Shown here in pieces: positions 1 to 7,968 of a stretch of 20,421 nt of DNA. Each line of letters opens with the position of its first letter. Position 1 is the first letter of the stretch. The stretch spans positions 1 through 20,421 of the forward strand of contig DAWK01000159.1 in assembly GCA_002509745.1 (NCBI GenBank). The letters run 5' to 3'. The translations under genes and the position numbers were made by a program. The notes beneath the pieces were generated by a model, which saw nothing but the letters and a program-made list of their open reading frames with translations, was not told the origin of the DNA and ran no database searches. Source of the stretch: Methanobacteriaceae archaeon UBA349. GTDB taxonomy: Archaea; Methanobacteriota; Methanobacteria; Methanobacteriales; Methanobacteriaceae.

Positions 1-1
1 C

Positions 2-115
2 CATTTCTTTGCAAAAAATGGCCTTTTTCACATGATAATTGCTGAACCATATAATGTTGAAAATATTGCTTCTTATAATTCATTTGGTGAAAGAACTGAT
101 TTTAATACGGTTTAA
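2..115 (+). CDS. 3' end of an unrecognised gene (partial)
   Basis: An open frame enters from the left edge and ends at a TAA, giving 37 visible residues that end in ERTDFNTV. The piece has an ordinary mixed composition (FFAKNGLFHMIIAEPYN near its start) rather than a low-complexity one, so I read it as the C-terminus of a real protein. I do not recognise the family from so short a tail. It converges on serA, which ends 145 bp further right on the opposite strand. It could still be a chance open frame. Confidence 0.5.
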   Translation, partial: HFFAKNGLFHMIIAEPYNVENIASYNSFGERTDFNTV

Positions 116-227
116 CTGATAAAATAGTATAATAAAATCGAATTATATTTATTTTAACTATTAACTATATTGAAAATAAAAAATAAGTTTAAGCTATACT
201 TAATAAAATACGAGTTTGATTCTTTTT

Positions 228-246
228 AAATAAAAAAATAAAAATA
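228..246 (-). terminator. T-rich terminator of serA
   Basis: Read on the minus strand, the sequence just after the serA stop codon contains T runs of 5 and 7 broken by single A residues. Archaeal RNA polymerase terminates on such U-rich tracts without needing a hairpin. The position, 14 to 32 nt after the stop, fits. The assignment rests on composition only. Confidence 0.5.
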
Positions 247-259
247 TAATAGAAAATAT

Positions 260-1840
260 TTAGAGATACATGGAAACAGCATCTTCAACATGTTCTAGTT
301 TAGTAACTTCTTTTATTACATCTTCAGGAACGGTTTGGTCCACTTTAAGCACCATAACAGCTTCTCCACCGACTTCTTGGCGTCCAACTTGCATGGTAGC
401 AATATTTATTCCATATTCACCCAGTTTTGTTCCAATGGCACCGATTGTTCCAGGTAAATCCTGATACTTGGCAATGAACATGGTTCCTTCTGGTTTGACA
501 TCGACCCAGTAATTGTTGATTTTAATTATTTTAGGTTCATCAACATAGGTTCCTTCTACTAGGTAATCACCTGCATCCGTTTTAACATGTAATACAATAA
601 TGCAGCGGTATCCTTCAGATTCAGATCTTTTACCTTCAGTAATTACCAGACCTCTCCTTTTAGCAATGGATGGAGCATTAATCATATTTACCGGTTCATT
701 TAAAATAGGATTTAAAATTCCCTGAAGTATGGTTCTGGTTAAAATGTCCTTTTTAGGCATATCTGCCAGTTCGCCGCAGTAAGTAACATTCATTTCATGT
801 ATATTTCCTGGAGCGGCCTGTACTACAAAACTTCCCAGTTTTTCAGCCAGGTTAAGATAAGGTTTTAATCCGGTGTAAGTTTTAGAATCAAGAACAGGCA
901 TATTTAAAACATTTCGAGCTGATCCACCTTTAAAAACTTCTATAATCTCATTAGCTACTATTAAAGCAGCGTCTCTTTGTGCTTCGGCAGTTGAAGCTCC
1001 AATGTGGGGCGTAACTACAATATTGTCCAGCCCTAAAAGTGGGCTTCCTTCTGGCGGTTCTTTTTCAAATACGTCTAAAGCTGCACCACCAATTTTGTTT
1101 TCAGTTAAGGCGATATAAAGGGCGTCTTCATCAATTATTCCACCACGGGCACAGTTAATTATGAAAGCACTATCTTTCATCATTTCAAAGGCATCGGTAG
1201 AAACTATATGTTTGGTTTCAGGGGTTAAAGGTACGTGAATGGTTATAACATCTGATTCTTTAAATACAGTTTCTAAATCTACAACTTCCACACCTAAGTC
1301 TTTGGCCACTTCTTCGCTGATATATGGATCGTAAACCATAGCATCCATTCCAAATGCTTTGGACCGTATAACTACTTGTGATCCAATCCGACCCATACCA
1401 ATAATTCCCAGGGTTTTGTTATTGAGTTCTAATCCCATGAATCTACTTTTTTCCCATTTGCCATCTTTAACAGACTTATCAGCAATGGAAATCTTTCTAG
1501 ACAGGGAAAGCATTAATCCCATTGTCTGCTCGGCTACCGTAATGGATGTAGATTCTGGAGCGTTTACTACCATAATTCCCTTTTCTGTAGCGGCTTCTAC
1601 ATCCACATTGTCCACACCTACTCCTGCTCGAGCAATTATCTTGAGATTTGGGGCGTTTTCAATTACCTCACGGGTTATTTTAGTTCTACTTCTTACTACA
1701 ATAGCGTTGAAATCTTTAATAACTTTAACCAGTTCTTCTGGTGTAATGCTGGTATCAACTAATACTTCAGCAACTTCTTCAAGATCCGAAATTCCTTTTT
1801 CATTAATTGAATCCGCAATGATTACTTTCATTTTATCCAT
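260..1840 (-). CDS. serA: D-3-phosphoglycerate dehydrogenase SerA
   Basis: Cytosolic NAD-dependent enzyme that oxidises 3-phosphoglycerate to 3-phosphohydroxypyruvate, the first step of serine synthesis. The 526 residues match the long form: split substrate-binding domain, Rossmann NAD domain with GMGRIG at 148-153, then an intervening (ASB) domain and a C-terminal ACT domain (about 450-526, starting near [19 protein letters not shown]) that in this family binds serine for feedback control. The catalytic set is visible: Arg232 in ARGG, Glu261 in KEPP, His279 in TPHIGAS. The ATG at 1840 is chosen because GGTGA lies 4 nt upstream of it; the next Met (codon 4) would be 13 nt away. The gene stands alone, divergent from the YbjQ gene and convergent with the gene at the left edge. 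Confidence 0.96.
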   Translation of the reverse strand: MDKMKVIIADSINEKGISDLEEVAEVLVDTSITPEELVKVIKDFNAIVVRSRTKITREVIENAPNLKIIARAGVGVDNVDVEAATEKGIMVVNAPESTSITVAEQTMGLMLSLSRKISIADKSVKDGKWEKSRFMGLELNNKTLGIIGMGRIGSQVVIRSKAFGMDAMVYDPYISEEVAKDLGVEVVDLETVFKESDVITIHVPLTPETKHIVSTDAFEMMKDSAFIINCARGGIIDEDALYIALTENKIGGAALDVFEKEPPEGSPLLGLDNIVVTPHIGASTAEAQRDAALIVANEIIEVFKGGSARNVLNMPVLDSKTYTGLKPYLNLAEKLGSFVVQAAPGNIHEMNVTYCGELADMPKKDILTRTILQGILNPILNEPVNMINAPSIAKRRGLVITEGKRSESEGYRCIIVLHVKTDAGDYLVEGTYVDEPKIIKINNYWVDVKPEGTMFIAKYQDLPGTIGAIGTKLGEYGINIATMQVGRQEVGGEAVMVLKVDQTVPEDVIKEVTKLEHVEDAVSMYL

Positions 1841-1890
1841 AATTTCACCATAACAATTTTATTCTCTACAACTTGTTTGATTTAGACTGC

Positions 1891-1900
1891 ATTTAAATAT
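1891..1900 (-). promoter_or_regulatory. Probable TATA box of serA
   Basis: On the minus strand this reads ATATTTAAAT, centred about 55 nt before the serA start codon. With the usual archaeal TATA-to-start distance of about 26 nt, transcription would begin near 1870 and give a leader of about 30 nt holding the GGTGA site. The rest of the 264-bp divergent spacer is AT-rich and shows no other clear signal besides the plus-strand promoter of the next gene. Confidence 0.4.
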
Positions 1901-2043
1901 GGTGACTGAATGTAGGATCTATCATTAAATTCTATGATTTTGTATGTGGTCTTATTAATTAAATTTAATAAAAACTAGTCCTAAAGAATATAATATAAAT
2001 TAAATACTAATAAAATAACCGAGGAAGATTAAAATAAGGTTAT

Positions 2044-2050
2044 TATAAAA
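2044..2050 (+). promoter_or_regulatory. Probable TATA box of the YbjQ-family gene
   Basis: TATAAAA lies about 60 nt before the TTG start, which predicts transcription starting near 2074 and a leader of about 30 nt that includes the strong GGGGAGG ribosome site at 2091-2097. Other AT-rich stretches nearby could serve instead. Confidence 0.35.
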
Positions 2051-2104
2051 ATAAAATGTTTTAATTCAAAATTCAATTTAAAAATTATTAGGGGAGGAAT
2101 AAAA

Positions 2105-2440
2105 TTGAGAACTGAAGAATTTATTGTGTCCAGTGCTAATCATGTGCCGGGATTTGAAATTTCAGAAACTAAAGGCTTTGTATATGGTCTTACTGTTAGA
2201 AGTAGGGGATTAGGGGGCCAAGTTGGAGCGGGAATCAGGTCCATGTTTGGTGGAGAAATAAAAGAGTATGTTAAAATGATGGAAGAGTCTAGAAATGAGG
2301 CCCTAAATAGAATGATTGCGCATGCAGAAGAATTAGGTGCAAATGCAGTAATAAGTGTTCGTTTTGACTCTGATGAAATTTCCAATGTAATGCAGGAAAT
2401 TTTAGCTTATGGCACGGCAGTTATTGCTGAGAAGAAGTAA
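2105..2440 (+). CDS. YbjQ/UPF0145 family protein
   Basis: Small cytosolic protein of 111 residues, the normal size for the UPF0145 (YbjQ, DUF74) family, whose members form small oligomers and have been called putative heavy-metal-binding proteins; no biochemical role is firmly established. Family hallmarks are visible: the GFVYGLTVRSRGLGG segment near residues 25-39, a central helix with ARxEAL-like spacing (SRNEALNRMIAHAEELGANA), and the terminal strands VISVRFDSDEI and GTAVIAEK. It starts at TTG; the choice is supported by GGGGAGG 7 nt upstream and the lack of a better ATG in frame. It appears to be a single-gene unit divergent from serA. Family assignment is secure, function is not. Confidence 0.88.
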   Translation: MRTEEFIVSSANHVPGFEISETKGFVYGLTVRSRGLGGQVGAGIRSMFGGEIKEYVKMMEESRNEALNRMIAHAEELGANAVISVRFDSDEISNVMQEILAYGTAVIAEKK

Positions 2441-2497
2441 AAAAATGCTTTTTGGGATTATAGGATTAAAACTTATTTTAATTTAATTTTTAATAAA

Positions 2498-2525
2498 TCT
2501 TAAATAATCTATCTTAAATAATCTA
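2498..2525. repeat. Perfect 14-bp tandem direct repeat
   Basis: TCTTAAATAATCTA occurs twice back to back without a mismatch, followed by a partly related ATTATTAATCTA. It lies 54 bp before the start of the next gene, where its promoter would be expected. It may be simple replication slippage in AT-rich DNA or a paired protein-binding site. Confidence 0.8.
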
Positions 2526-2578
2526 ATTATTAATCTATTTTAAAAGTATCTTTTATTAACAATTCTAATGGTAAAATC

Positions 2579-3328
2579 ATGTTCAACGATTATATTAAAA
2601 TAAAAGACAAAAAAATACCTCAAACTTCTCTGGGGACTGCTCCTTTCATTGGAATGCCTTATTTTGGCCACAGAGCCCGTTTATATCAACTGGATTTTCA
2701 TAATAGTTCTGAGAACATTCTAAAAATCATGAAAAAATCTCATGAAATGGGTGTTCAGGCCATTCAGCTAATTCCAGAAGAACCGGTAATCCGGGCTTTG
2801 AAATTGGCCCAAGATGAAGGAATAAAATTTGATATATGGGGCACAGTTAGAAAAGATAATTTAGAAGAAGATATTCAACTTTTATCAAGTCTGGAAGTTA
2901 GTATAATGCTTTTAGATGAATGGGTAACTGATAAATCCGATATTGATTTTATTGAAGAATCATTGAATAAAATAAATGATGAAAATGTAATATCGGGCAT
3001 TATAACAGCTTTACCTAAGGAAACCACACCTAAACTAATTGATTCGGATATTAAGGATTTATTTGACATTTACATGATTCCAGTTAACAAATTGGGCTAT
3101 ATGATGGATTATCCGGTTTTCATGCATGAAGAACGGGCCGAACTAGCAAAATTACTTAAAAAACTGAATAAAGTAATCATAGCCAATAAAATCCTAGCAG
3201 TTGGAATTTTAAATCCTGAAGAGGCTATTGATTTCCTTAAAACTCTGGAATATGTGGATATGGTTACAATGGGTGTCGCATCAGAAAAAGAAGCTGAAGA
3301 AACATTTAATTTGCTTTTTAACAAATAA
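2579..3328 (+). CDS. Predicted TIM-barrel protein of unknown function
   Basis: A 249-residue soluble protein whose family I do not recognise with confidence. Eight hydrophobic strand-like segments alternate with helices: GTAPFIG (19-25), VQAIQLIP (59-66), FDIWGTVR (84-91), VSIMLLDEWV (107-116), VISGIITALP (137-146), FDIYMIPVNK (162-171), VIIANKILAVGIL (199-211) and VDMVTMGVASE (226-236). This is the beta/alpha-barrel pattern. The start LGTAPFIGMPYFG and the end, NPEEAIDFL followed by VTMGVAS, recall aldo/keto reductase-like or other barrel enzymes, but no catalytic set is clear. Start: ATG with a weak TGGTAA site 7 nt upstream. The GNAT gene follows after 72 bp and may be co-transcribed. Confidence 0.8.
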   Translation: MFNDYIKIKDKKIPQTSLGTAPFIGMPYFGHRARLYQLDFHNSSENILKIMKKSHEMGVQAIQLIPEEPVIRALKLAQDEGIKFDIWGTVRKDNLEEDIQLLSSLEVSIMLLDEWVTDKSDIDFIEESLNKINDENVISGIITALPKETTPKLIDSDIKDLFDIYMIPVNKLGYMMDYPVFMHEERAELAKLLKKLNKVIIANKILAVGILNPEEAIDFLKTLEYVDMVTMGVASEKEAEETFNLLFNK

Positions 3329-3400
3329 TCTGGATAATAAACGTTAAATTTATAATAAAGAAACTATTAGAATATATATTCAATTTTAAGGGGGCTATAA

Positions 3401-3919
3401 ATGATAAAATATCGTCCAGAAAAAGATAATGATCATGACGCAATTTTTGAAACTAACCAACTCGCATTTCCTGAAGATAATGAGGCTCGCCTGGTTGACA
3501 TGCTCAGAAATTCTGAAAGCTATGTAAATGGGCTTTCTATAGTGGCTGAGAAAGATGGGGAAGTTTTGGGACATATATTATTCACCAAATTAACTATAGA
3601 GTCCCCAAAGGGTGATTTTGTTGCTCTTTCCCTAGCACCTCTTGCAGTTAAGCCGAATTTTCAGCGACAAGGAATCGGTTCTGGTTTAATTAAGGAAGGA
3701 ATTAAAAATTGTAAATCATTAGGATATAAAGCAATCGTGGTTGTTGGTCATCCGGAGTATTATCCACGATTTGGGTTTTCTCCTGCTCGAGAAAAAGGTT
3801 TAGACGCACCATTTCCAGTCCCTGATGAGGCTTTCATGGTCTATGAACTTGTTCCAGGATATTTAGATAATATTCAAGGAATGGTTAAGCTCGCTCCTGA
3901 ATTTGATGAATTTATCTAA
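3401..3919 (+). CDS. GNAT family N-acetyltransferase
   Basis: Predicted acetyl-CoA-dependent N-acetyltransferase of 172 residues, soluble. The acetyl-CoA pyrophosphate loop is present as Q88-R-Q-G91-I-G93-S-G (the Q/R-x-x-G-x-G/A motif), preceded by the strand LAPLAVKP. The later segment HPEYYPRFGFSPA (117-129) is typical of the YhbS-like GNAT group (COG3153). The acceptor substrate cannot be told from sequence; members act on small molecules, peptides or tRNA-related substrates. The start is well supported: AGGGGG at 3389-3394, 6 nt before the ATG. A TATAATAA at 3351-3358 could give it its own promoter. It converges on the HTH regulator gene across a 140-bp AT-rich gap with no clear hairpin. 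Confidence 0.9.
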   Translation: MIKYRPEKDNDHDAIFETNQLAFPEDNEARLVDMLRNSESYVNGLSIVAEKDGEVLGHILFTKLTIESPKGDFVALSLAPLAVKPNFQRQGIGSGLIKEGIKNCKSLGYKAIVVVGHPEYYPRFGFSPAREKGLDAPFPVPDEAFMVYELVPGYLDNIQGMVKLAPEFDEFI

Positions 3920-4059
3920 TATTTAAATACGATTTAAACTGTTATTAGTGGATATCATCTAAAATAGATTAAAATTAGTCTAATAATGTTTAAATAAAAA
4001 TTAATAATTTATTTATTTAATAAAGAAAATTATAAAATTAAATTTAATAAATTCGGATC

Positions 4060-5067
4060 TTAATTACATTCTTTTCTTTCTTTAATCATCTTTAAAAATT
4101 CGGCGGGGGTTTCTATTTCTCCCATTTCCCAGCCGTGGACCACGGGTATCCCATCCAAGGATTCCTTAATTTTCTCATTATCCAATATGAAAACAGAACT
4201 GGATCCAGTAATAAGTGAAAGATCTTTTAAAGTTATGGCCATCTTTTTTAGCGTTCTTTGTTTTCGATTTTTTTCTAAATTGGTTATGAGTGGTGTTTCA
4301 ACATTTTTTGAAATCTGGTTATTGTTTTCCAGTTTGGCCAAAGCATCAAAAGGAGTTTTCTGAGTGGGAATAATACCAAAACCCAATTCAACTAGTTTTT
4401 GAGGTTGAAATTCATTCATATTAATTTTATTATCATTTAATGGAGATTCATTTGATTTGCCAATATTTAATTCTTTTAATGAATCAGGGACCTTGAATAA
4501 ATCAATAGAAAGGGTGATTTTAAGATTTAAAATGTCTTCCAGCATCATGGCGGTTTCAGGACAGGCCCTTACAATTCCATGTTCGTATTTATAAATGGTT
4601 TCTCTTGATACATGGGCCAAATCAGCTAAATCTTTTAGAGAAAGATTATAATCTTCACGAACTTCCTTTAAAACTTCTCCATTTATCTGGACATAATATC
4701 CACCACGATCTGCCAGAATTTCAGGATATTCTCCTTCAATAATCATGTTTTTAAGGGTTTCCAGACCAATAACTGGTATGCCATGCCTTTCATATACCAC
4801 ATCTTCTTCCAAGTGTTCACTTTTTGATTTAAGGCCTACAATCAAGGGGGAGGCCATAAAACTGTGTGATATCTTTCTTATTTCTTGGGCCTGGACGCCA
4901 TTTATCCCATCTATATTAACTAAAACTTTTAATAGTAATAGCAATAACTTTCTTCGAGCAACCATGTCAAAGCAACTTCGCTCATAGATATGGGAAGTTT
5001 CAAATCCATTGTTGGCTAGAAGTTCGTTAATTTCTTGAAGGACGTGGCCCCGTTTTACATTAATCAT
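4060..5067 (-). CDS. Archaeal HTH-type (Cro/C1) transcriptional regulator
   Basis: Predicted DNA-binding regulator of 335 residues from an archaeal family that I recall as the putative HTH-type regulators of the MTH_967/MJ0164 type. The helix-turn-helix sits at about residues 133-180: VREDYNLSLKDLADLAHVSR, then ETIYKYEHG, a classical Cro/C1 (XRE) motif. The N-terminal 115 residues have alternating strands (FDMVARR, LLLLLLKVLVNID, PLIVGLKSK, IPVIGLETL) like a small nuclease or Rossmann-type fold. A polar linker and a C-terminal alpha/beta domain ending HGWEMGEIETPAEFL follow. The frame is open up to 5142, but that start lies inside tiaS, so I take the Met at 5067 (MINVKRGHVLQEI). It lacks a Shine-Dalgarno site, and a minus-strand TATA element 31 nt upstream suggests a nearly leaderless mRNA. 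Target genes are unknown; tiaS next door is an obvious candidate. Confidence 0.85.
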   Translation of the reverse strand: MINVKRGHVLQEINELLANNGFETSHIYERSCFDMVARRKLLLLLLKVLVNIDGINGVQAQEIRKISHSFMASPLIVGLKSKSEHLEEDVVYERHGIPVIGLETLKNMIIEGEYPEILADRGGYYVQINGEVLKEVREDYNLSLKDLADLAHVSRETIYKYEHGIVRACPETAMMLEDILNLKITLSIDLFKVPDSLKELNIGKSNESPLNDNKINMNEFQPQKLVELGFGIIPTQKTPFDALAKLENNNQISKNVETPLITNLEKNRKQRTLKKMAITLKDLSLITGSSSVFILDNEKIKESLDGIPVVHGWEMGEIETPAEFLKMIKERKECN

Positions 5068-5102
5068 AAAATAACCGGTGAAATCGATGAATGAATTATA
5101 TG
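5068..5102. promoter_or_regulatory. Compact divergent start region of the HTH gene and tiaS
   Basis: Only 19 bp separate the two start codons. For the minus-strand HTH gene, ATATAATT (plus positions 5094-5101) is centred about 31 nt upstream of its ATG, inside tiaS codons 3-5, and predicts a leader of only a few nucleotides. For tiaS, the site GGTGA at 5077-5081 lies 5 nt before the ATG, so its mRNA must begin upstream, in or next to the HTH coding region. The two transcripts therefore probably overlap or their promoters interlock. Confidence 0.5.
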
Positions 5103-6385
5103 TTGGTATAGATGATACAGATTCCCCAGAAGGAATGTGCACTACTTATATAACTTTTGTAATTATCAATGGACTTAAAGATTTTGGTTTTGAGATTGCA
5201 AGTTATCCTAGATTAATTAGACTTAATCCATTTGCCAGATTCAAAACCAGAGGCAATGGTGCAGTTTCATTTAAATTAATTGTGGATTCTCAGTCAAAAA
5301 AAGATGAGGCCAAAAAGATAATTTTAGATGCCGTTAAAAACCTATCCAAAATGGATAATGAAAATACAAATCCTGGTGTGGTATTTTACGAAGGAAGAAG
5401 TATTAATGGGCAAATGGTAATGGATAATCGCCTTCCAGTATTTGCTACTCGCGCAATAAAAGAAATTTTAACCATTAAAGAAGCTGAAAAACTGGCCCAG
5501 GATATTGGTGCTGAAATTCATCAATTTAAAAAAGGTAGGGGAATTATTGGAGCTCTAGCAGCCATAGGTTGTTATTTGAGGGATAGTACCTTTGAATTAC
5601 TGGCCTACCGACTACCTGAAAATTATGGTAGCCTGAGGAAGATCAATCCTGAATCTGTGGTCCTAATGAATGAAAAAACATATCCTCAAACCTTTGATAA
5701 CATTGATCAAGGCTACATGGCCATAGAACCACACACCCCTTGCCCTATTTTATATGGAATTAGGGGAGAAAGTCCTGAAGCAGTTCTGGAGGCCCATAAT
5801 TTAGTTGAATCACTGGAACCTATTGAAGGATATTTTATTTTCGAAACCAATCAGCATACGGATATGCATCTTCAAAAAATCAGTAAAATCTCTGATATGA
5901 AACAGTTTGCATGTTATATTATAAATGGATTAGTAAAGGATAACCCTCGCGTCATTGAAGGAGGCCATATCTTTTTTACATTAGAGGATTCTTCTGGAGA
6001 AATAGAATGTGCCGCTTATGAACCAACTAAAGGATTTAGAAATATTGTTAAAAAACTAATTCCTGGTGATAAAGTAGAAATATATGGTGGTATTGGTGCT
6101 CAAGAGACTTTGAACATAGAAAAAATTAGAATAATGGATCTAGCTCCACTTTTTAAAGAAGAAAATCCATTATGTGATTGTGGTAAACGAATGAAATCCG
6201 CAGGTGCAGGTAAAGGATTTAAATGCACTAAATGTGGTAATAAATTAAGAAATGGCCAAAAACTGCGAATTGAAATTCAAAGAGATATCAATGAAGGTTT
6301 TTATGAAGTTCCACCATCTGCTCGACGCCATTTATCTAAACAATTGATTAGAATGGCTAAAAAATCACATGATTGTATTTATTAA
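5087..6385 (+). CDS. tiaS: tRNA(Ile2) 2-agmatinylcytidine synthetase TiaS
   Basis: Archaea-specific enzyme that uses ATP and agmatine to convert C34 of the CAU anticodon of tRNA-Ile2 to agmatidine, so that it reads AUA as isoleucine. The 432 residues have the expected layout: N-terminal ATP-handling domain with the GIDDTDSPEGMCTTY motif (7-21), a central domain with HTPCPILYGIRGESPEAV, an OB fold around 285-345 (FFTLEDSSGEIECAAYEP), and a zinc ribbon with Cys363, Cys365, Cys380 and Cys383. An in-frame GTG at 5078 is open, but it overlaps GGTGA (5077-5081), which makes a normal ribosome site for the ATG at 5087, so the ATG is chosen. The gene is divergent from the HTH regulator and ends in a long T-rich tract. 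A matching tRNA-Ile(CAU) should exist elsewhere in the genome. Confidence 0.95.
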   Translation: MNELYVGIDDTDSPEGMCTTYITFVIINGLKDFGFEIASYPRLIRLNPFARFKTRGNGAVSFKLIVDSQSKKDEAKKIILDAVKNLSKMDNENTNPGVVFYEGRSINGQMVMDNRLPVFATRAIKEILTIKEAEKLAQDIGAEIHQFKKGRGIIGALAAIGCYLRDSTFELLAYRLPENYGSLRKINPESVVLMNEKTYPQTFDNIDQGYMAIEPHTPCPILYGIRGESPEAVLEAHNLVESLEPIEGYFIFETNQHTDMHLQKISKISDMKQFACYIINGLVKDNPRVIEGGHIFFTLEDSSGEIECAAYEPTKGFRNIVKKLIPGDKVEIYGGIGAQETLNIEKIRIMDLAPLFKEENPLCDCGKRMKSAGAGKGFKCTKCGNKLRNGQKLRIEIQRDINEGFYEVPPSARRHLSKQLIRMAKKSHDCIY

Positions 6386-6386
6386 T

Positions 6387-6450
6387 ATTTTTTTCTTCTT
6401 TTCGTTTTGACTTTTTTTAAATTTTCAACTTATTTTTTAAATTTTCTAGA
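6387..6450 (+). terminator. T-rich terminator region after tiaS
   Basis: Directly after the tiaS stop codon come several T runs (up to seven) on the coding strand: ATATTTTTTTCTTCTTTTCG, then CTTTTTTTAA, then TATTTTTTAAATTTTC. This is the strongest U-tract cluster in the window and fits factor-independent archaeal termination, which separates tiaS from the prpD-like gene. Confidence 0.6.
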
Positions 6451-6478
6451 GTAATGCCACTATTAAACTAAATAAAAT

Positions 6479-6497
6479 AGTAAAAATTATATTTACT
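6479..6497 (+). promoter_or_regulatory. prpD-like gene promoter: TATA box spanned by an inverted repeat
   Basis: AGTAAA (6479-6484) and TTTACT (6492-6497) are perfect reverse complements around 7 nt, and the core promoter element TTATATTT (6487-6494) overlaps the right arm. The TATA centre is about 26 nt before the ATG, so the predicted transcription start coincides with the start codon. A dimeric protein bound here would block TBP. The sequences are direct observations; the regulatory role is inference. Confidence 0.4.
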
Positions 6498-6516
6498 CAG
6501 TCAGTTAGTTAAATCA

Positions 6517-7968
6517 ATGATTACTAAAGAACTAGCAAATTTTATTGTTTCTTTAAAATACGAAGATATACCTGATTCAGCAATAGAAAAGGCCAAATTA
6601 TGTTTTCTGGATTTTTTAGGTGTTTCACTTAGAGGTTCTCAAGAGAAAAGTAGTTCAATTGCCTTTGAAGTTCTTAATCCTTATTTTAACTCTAATATTG
6701 AATTTAAATCAACTATTATTGGCCATGGAAATGGAGATGCTTTCAATGCTGGTTTTTTAAATGGGATTTCAGCCCATTGTCTGGATCTGGATGATGGGCA
6801 TCGTTTAGCTCAGCTACATCCGGGATGTGCTGTAATTCCCGCAGCTCTGGCCCTAGCAGAAGAAAAAGATAAAACTGGAAAAGAATTCTTAGAAGCAATA
6901 GTAGCAGGATATGAGGTAGCCATAGTACTGGGAAAAGTAATTAATCCTTCACACCGCAGCTGTGGGTTTCATAGCACGGGCACTATAGGAACCTTTGCGG
7001 CGGCGGCTGTATCATCTAAAATTCTGAATTTAGACTTAGAAGAAACCATAAATGCTTTGGGAATTTCTGGAACCCAGGCAGCGGGTCTTCTAGAATCAGA
7101 TCATGCCGGAACTATGGGCAAACACCTTCATGCAGGTAGAGCAGTTCAATCTGGCATCATATCTGCCCTTTTCTCACAAAAAGGCTTTACTGGTGCTGAA
7201 AGTATAGTGGAAGGTAACGAAGGATTTTTCAAGGCTCTTGGTGGAGAAGAAGTTTTTGAGAATTCTATTAAAATAGCAAATCAGATTAATTCTGAATTGG
7301 GTCAATTTCACATTCAAAATGTTTACTTAAAAAAATATCCTGTTTGCAGGCATCTACATTCTACCATCGACTCTGCAGTAGATATTTTGAATGAAATAAA
7401 TATTTCTTCTATTGATAATCAAAAAATCAAGAAAATAACTGTTCAAACCTATAAAACGGCAGCTGAACACGATAATTACTGCCCTATGACTTTAGAATCT
7501 GTTCGACAGAGCTTACCTATTAGTCTGGCCATTGTGTTGGATGAGGGAGAACTAACACTAGAAAATATTGAAGAGTTTGAAAACAATCTGGAATTTAAAA
7601 ATAAAATCTTAAAAATTGCAGATAAAGTTGAAATTCAGGTTGATACCAAATTAAATAATCTTCAACCTCAAAAAAGGCCTTCGAGAGTTATAATTGAATT
7701 TGAAAAAGGATTAAAAATGGTTAATGGATTCAATAATTATAATCTCCATAATAATATTAATGCTAATAATACTGTTGGACTGAATAATTTGATTCTTGAA
7801 AAGACTACATTTTTACCTAAAGGAGAGCCTGAAAATCCTTTCACCAAACAGGAGATTTTTGAGAAATTTTACTCTTTAAATCCTGATTTTAAATCATTTA
7901 ATCTAAATTCAATTGATCATATACCTTTGCTTAAAATAAGAGATTTTATTATAGATTTAAAAAAATAA
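6517..7968 (+). CDS. MmgE/PrpD family protein
   Basis: Member of the family that includes 2-methylcitrate dehydratase (PrpD) and cis-aconitate decarboxylase; the actual substrate here is unknown, probably a small polycarboxylic acid. At 483 residues it is full length. Family signatures are intact: HCLDLDDGH (88-95 region) and His101 in HPGCAVIPAAL, GYEV (131-134), PSHRSCGFHSTGTIGTF with His152, MGKHLHAGRA with Lys202, GFTGA followed by EGNEGFF, and KKYPVCRHLHS (272-282). The C-terminal KGEPENP motif is also present, but an Asn-rich insert (about 403-424, 11 Asn of 22) precedes it. The ATG has no Shine-Dalgarno site and a TATA box about 26 nt upstream, so translation is probably leaderless. 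It opens a run of four metabolic genes on the same strand. Confidence 0.9.
   Translation: MITKELANFIVSLKYEDIPDSAIEKAKLCFLDFLGVSLRGSQEKSSSIAFEVLNPYFNSNIEFKSTIIGHGNGDAFNAGFLNGISAHCLDLDDGHRLAQLHPGCAVIPAALALAEEKDKTGKEFLEAIVAGYEVAIVLGKVINPSHRSCGFHSTGTIGTFAAAAVSSKILNLDLEETINALGISGTQAAGLLESDHAGTMGKHLHAGRAVQSGIISALFSQKGFTGAESIVEGNEGFFKALGGEEVFENSIKIANQINSELGQFHIQNVYLKKYPVCRHLHSTIDSAVDILNEINISSIDNQKIKKITVQTYKTAAEHDNYCPMTLESVRQSLPISLAIVLDEGELTLENIEEFENNLEFKNKILKIADKVEIQVDTKLNNLQPQKRPSRVIIEFEKGLKMVNGFNNYNLHNNINANNTVGLNNLILEKTTFLPKGEPENPFTKQEIFEKFYSLNPDFKSFNLNSIDHIPLLKIRDFIIDLKK

Noticed and set aside
270..1853. Open frames on the plus strand across serA
   Set aside because: They lie opposite a clear SerA gene whose domains and motifs are complete; their translations are Ser/Thr/Ile-rich shadows without family features.
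2441..2460. AAAAA/TTTTT pair after the YbjQ gene as a hairpin terminator
   Set aside because: Only five A-T pairs with a 3-nt loop, too weak to call.
5078..5086. GTG at 5078 as the tiaS start
   Set aside because: It overlaps the GGTGA motif that is correctly spaced for the ATG at 5087, and the conserved region begins right after that ATG (MNELYVGIDDTD).
5068..5142. N-terminal extension of the HTH regulator to 5142
   Set aside because: The extra 25 residues lie inside tiaS codons and look like an antisense translation; family-like sequence starts at MINVKRGHVLQEI.
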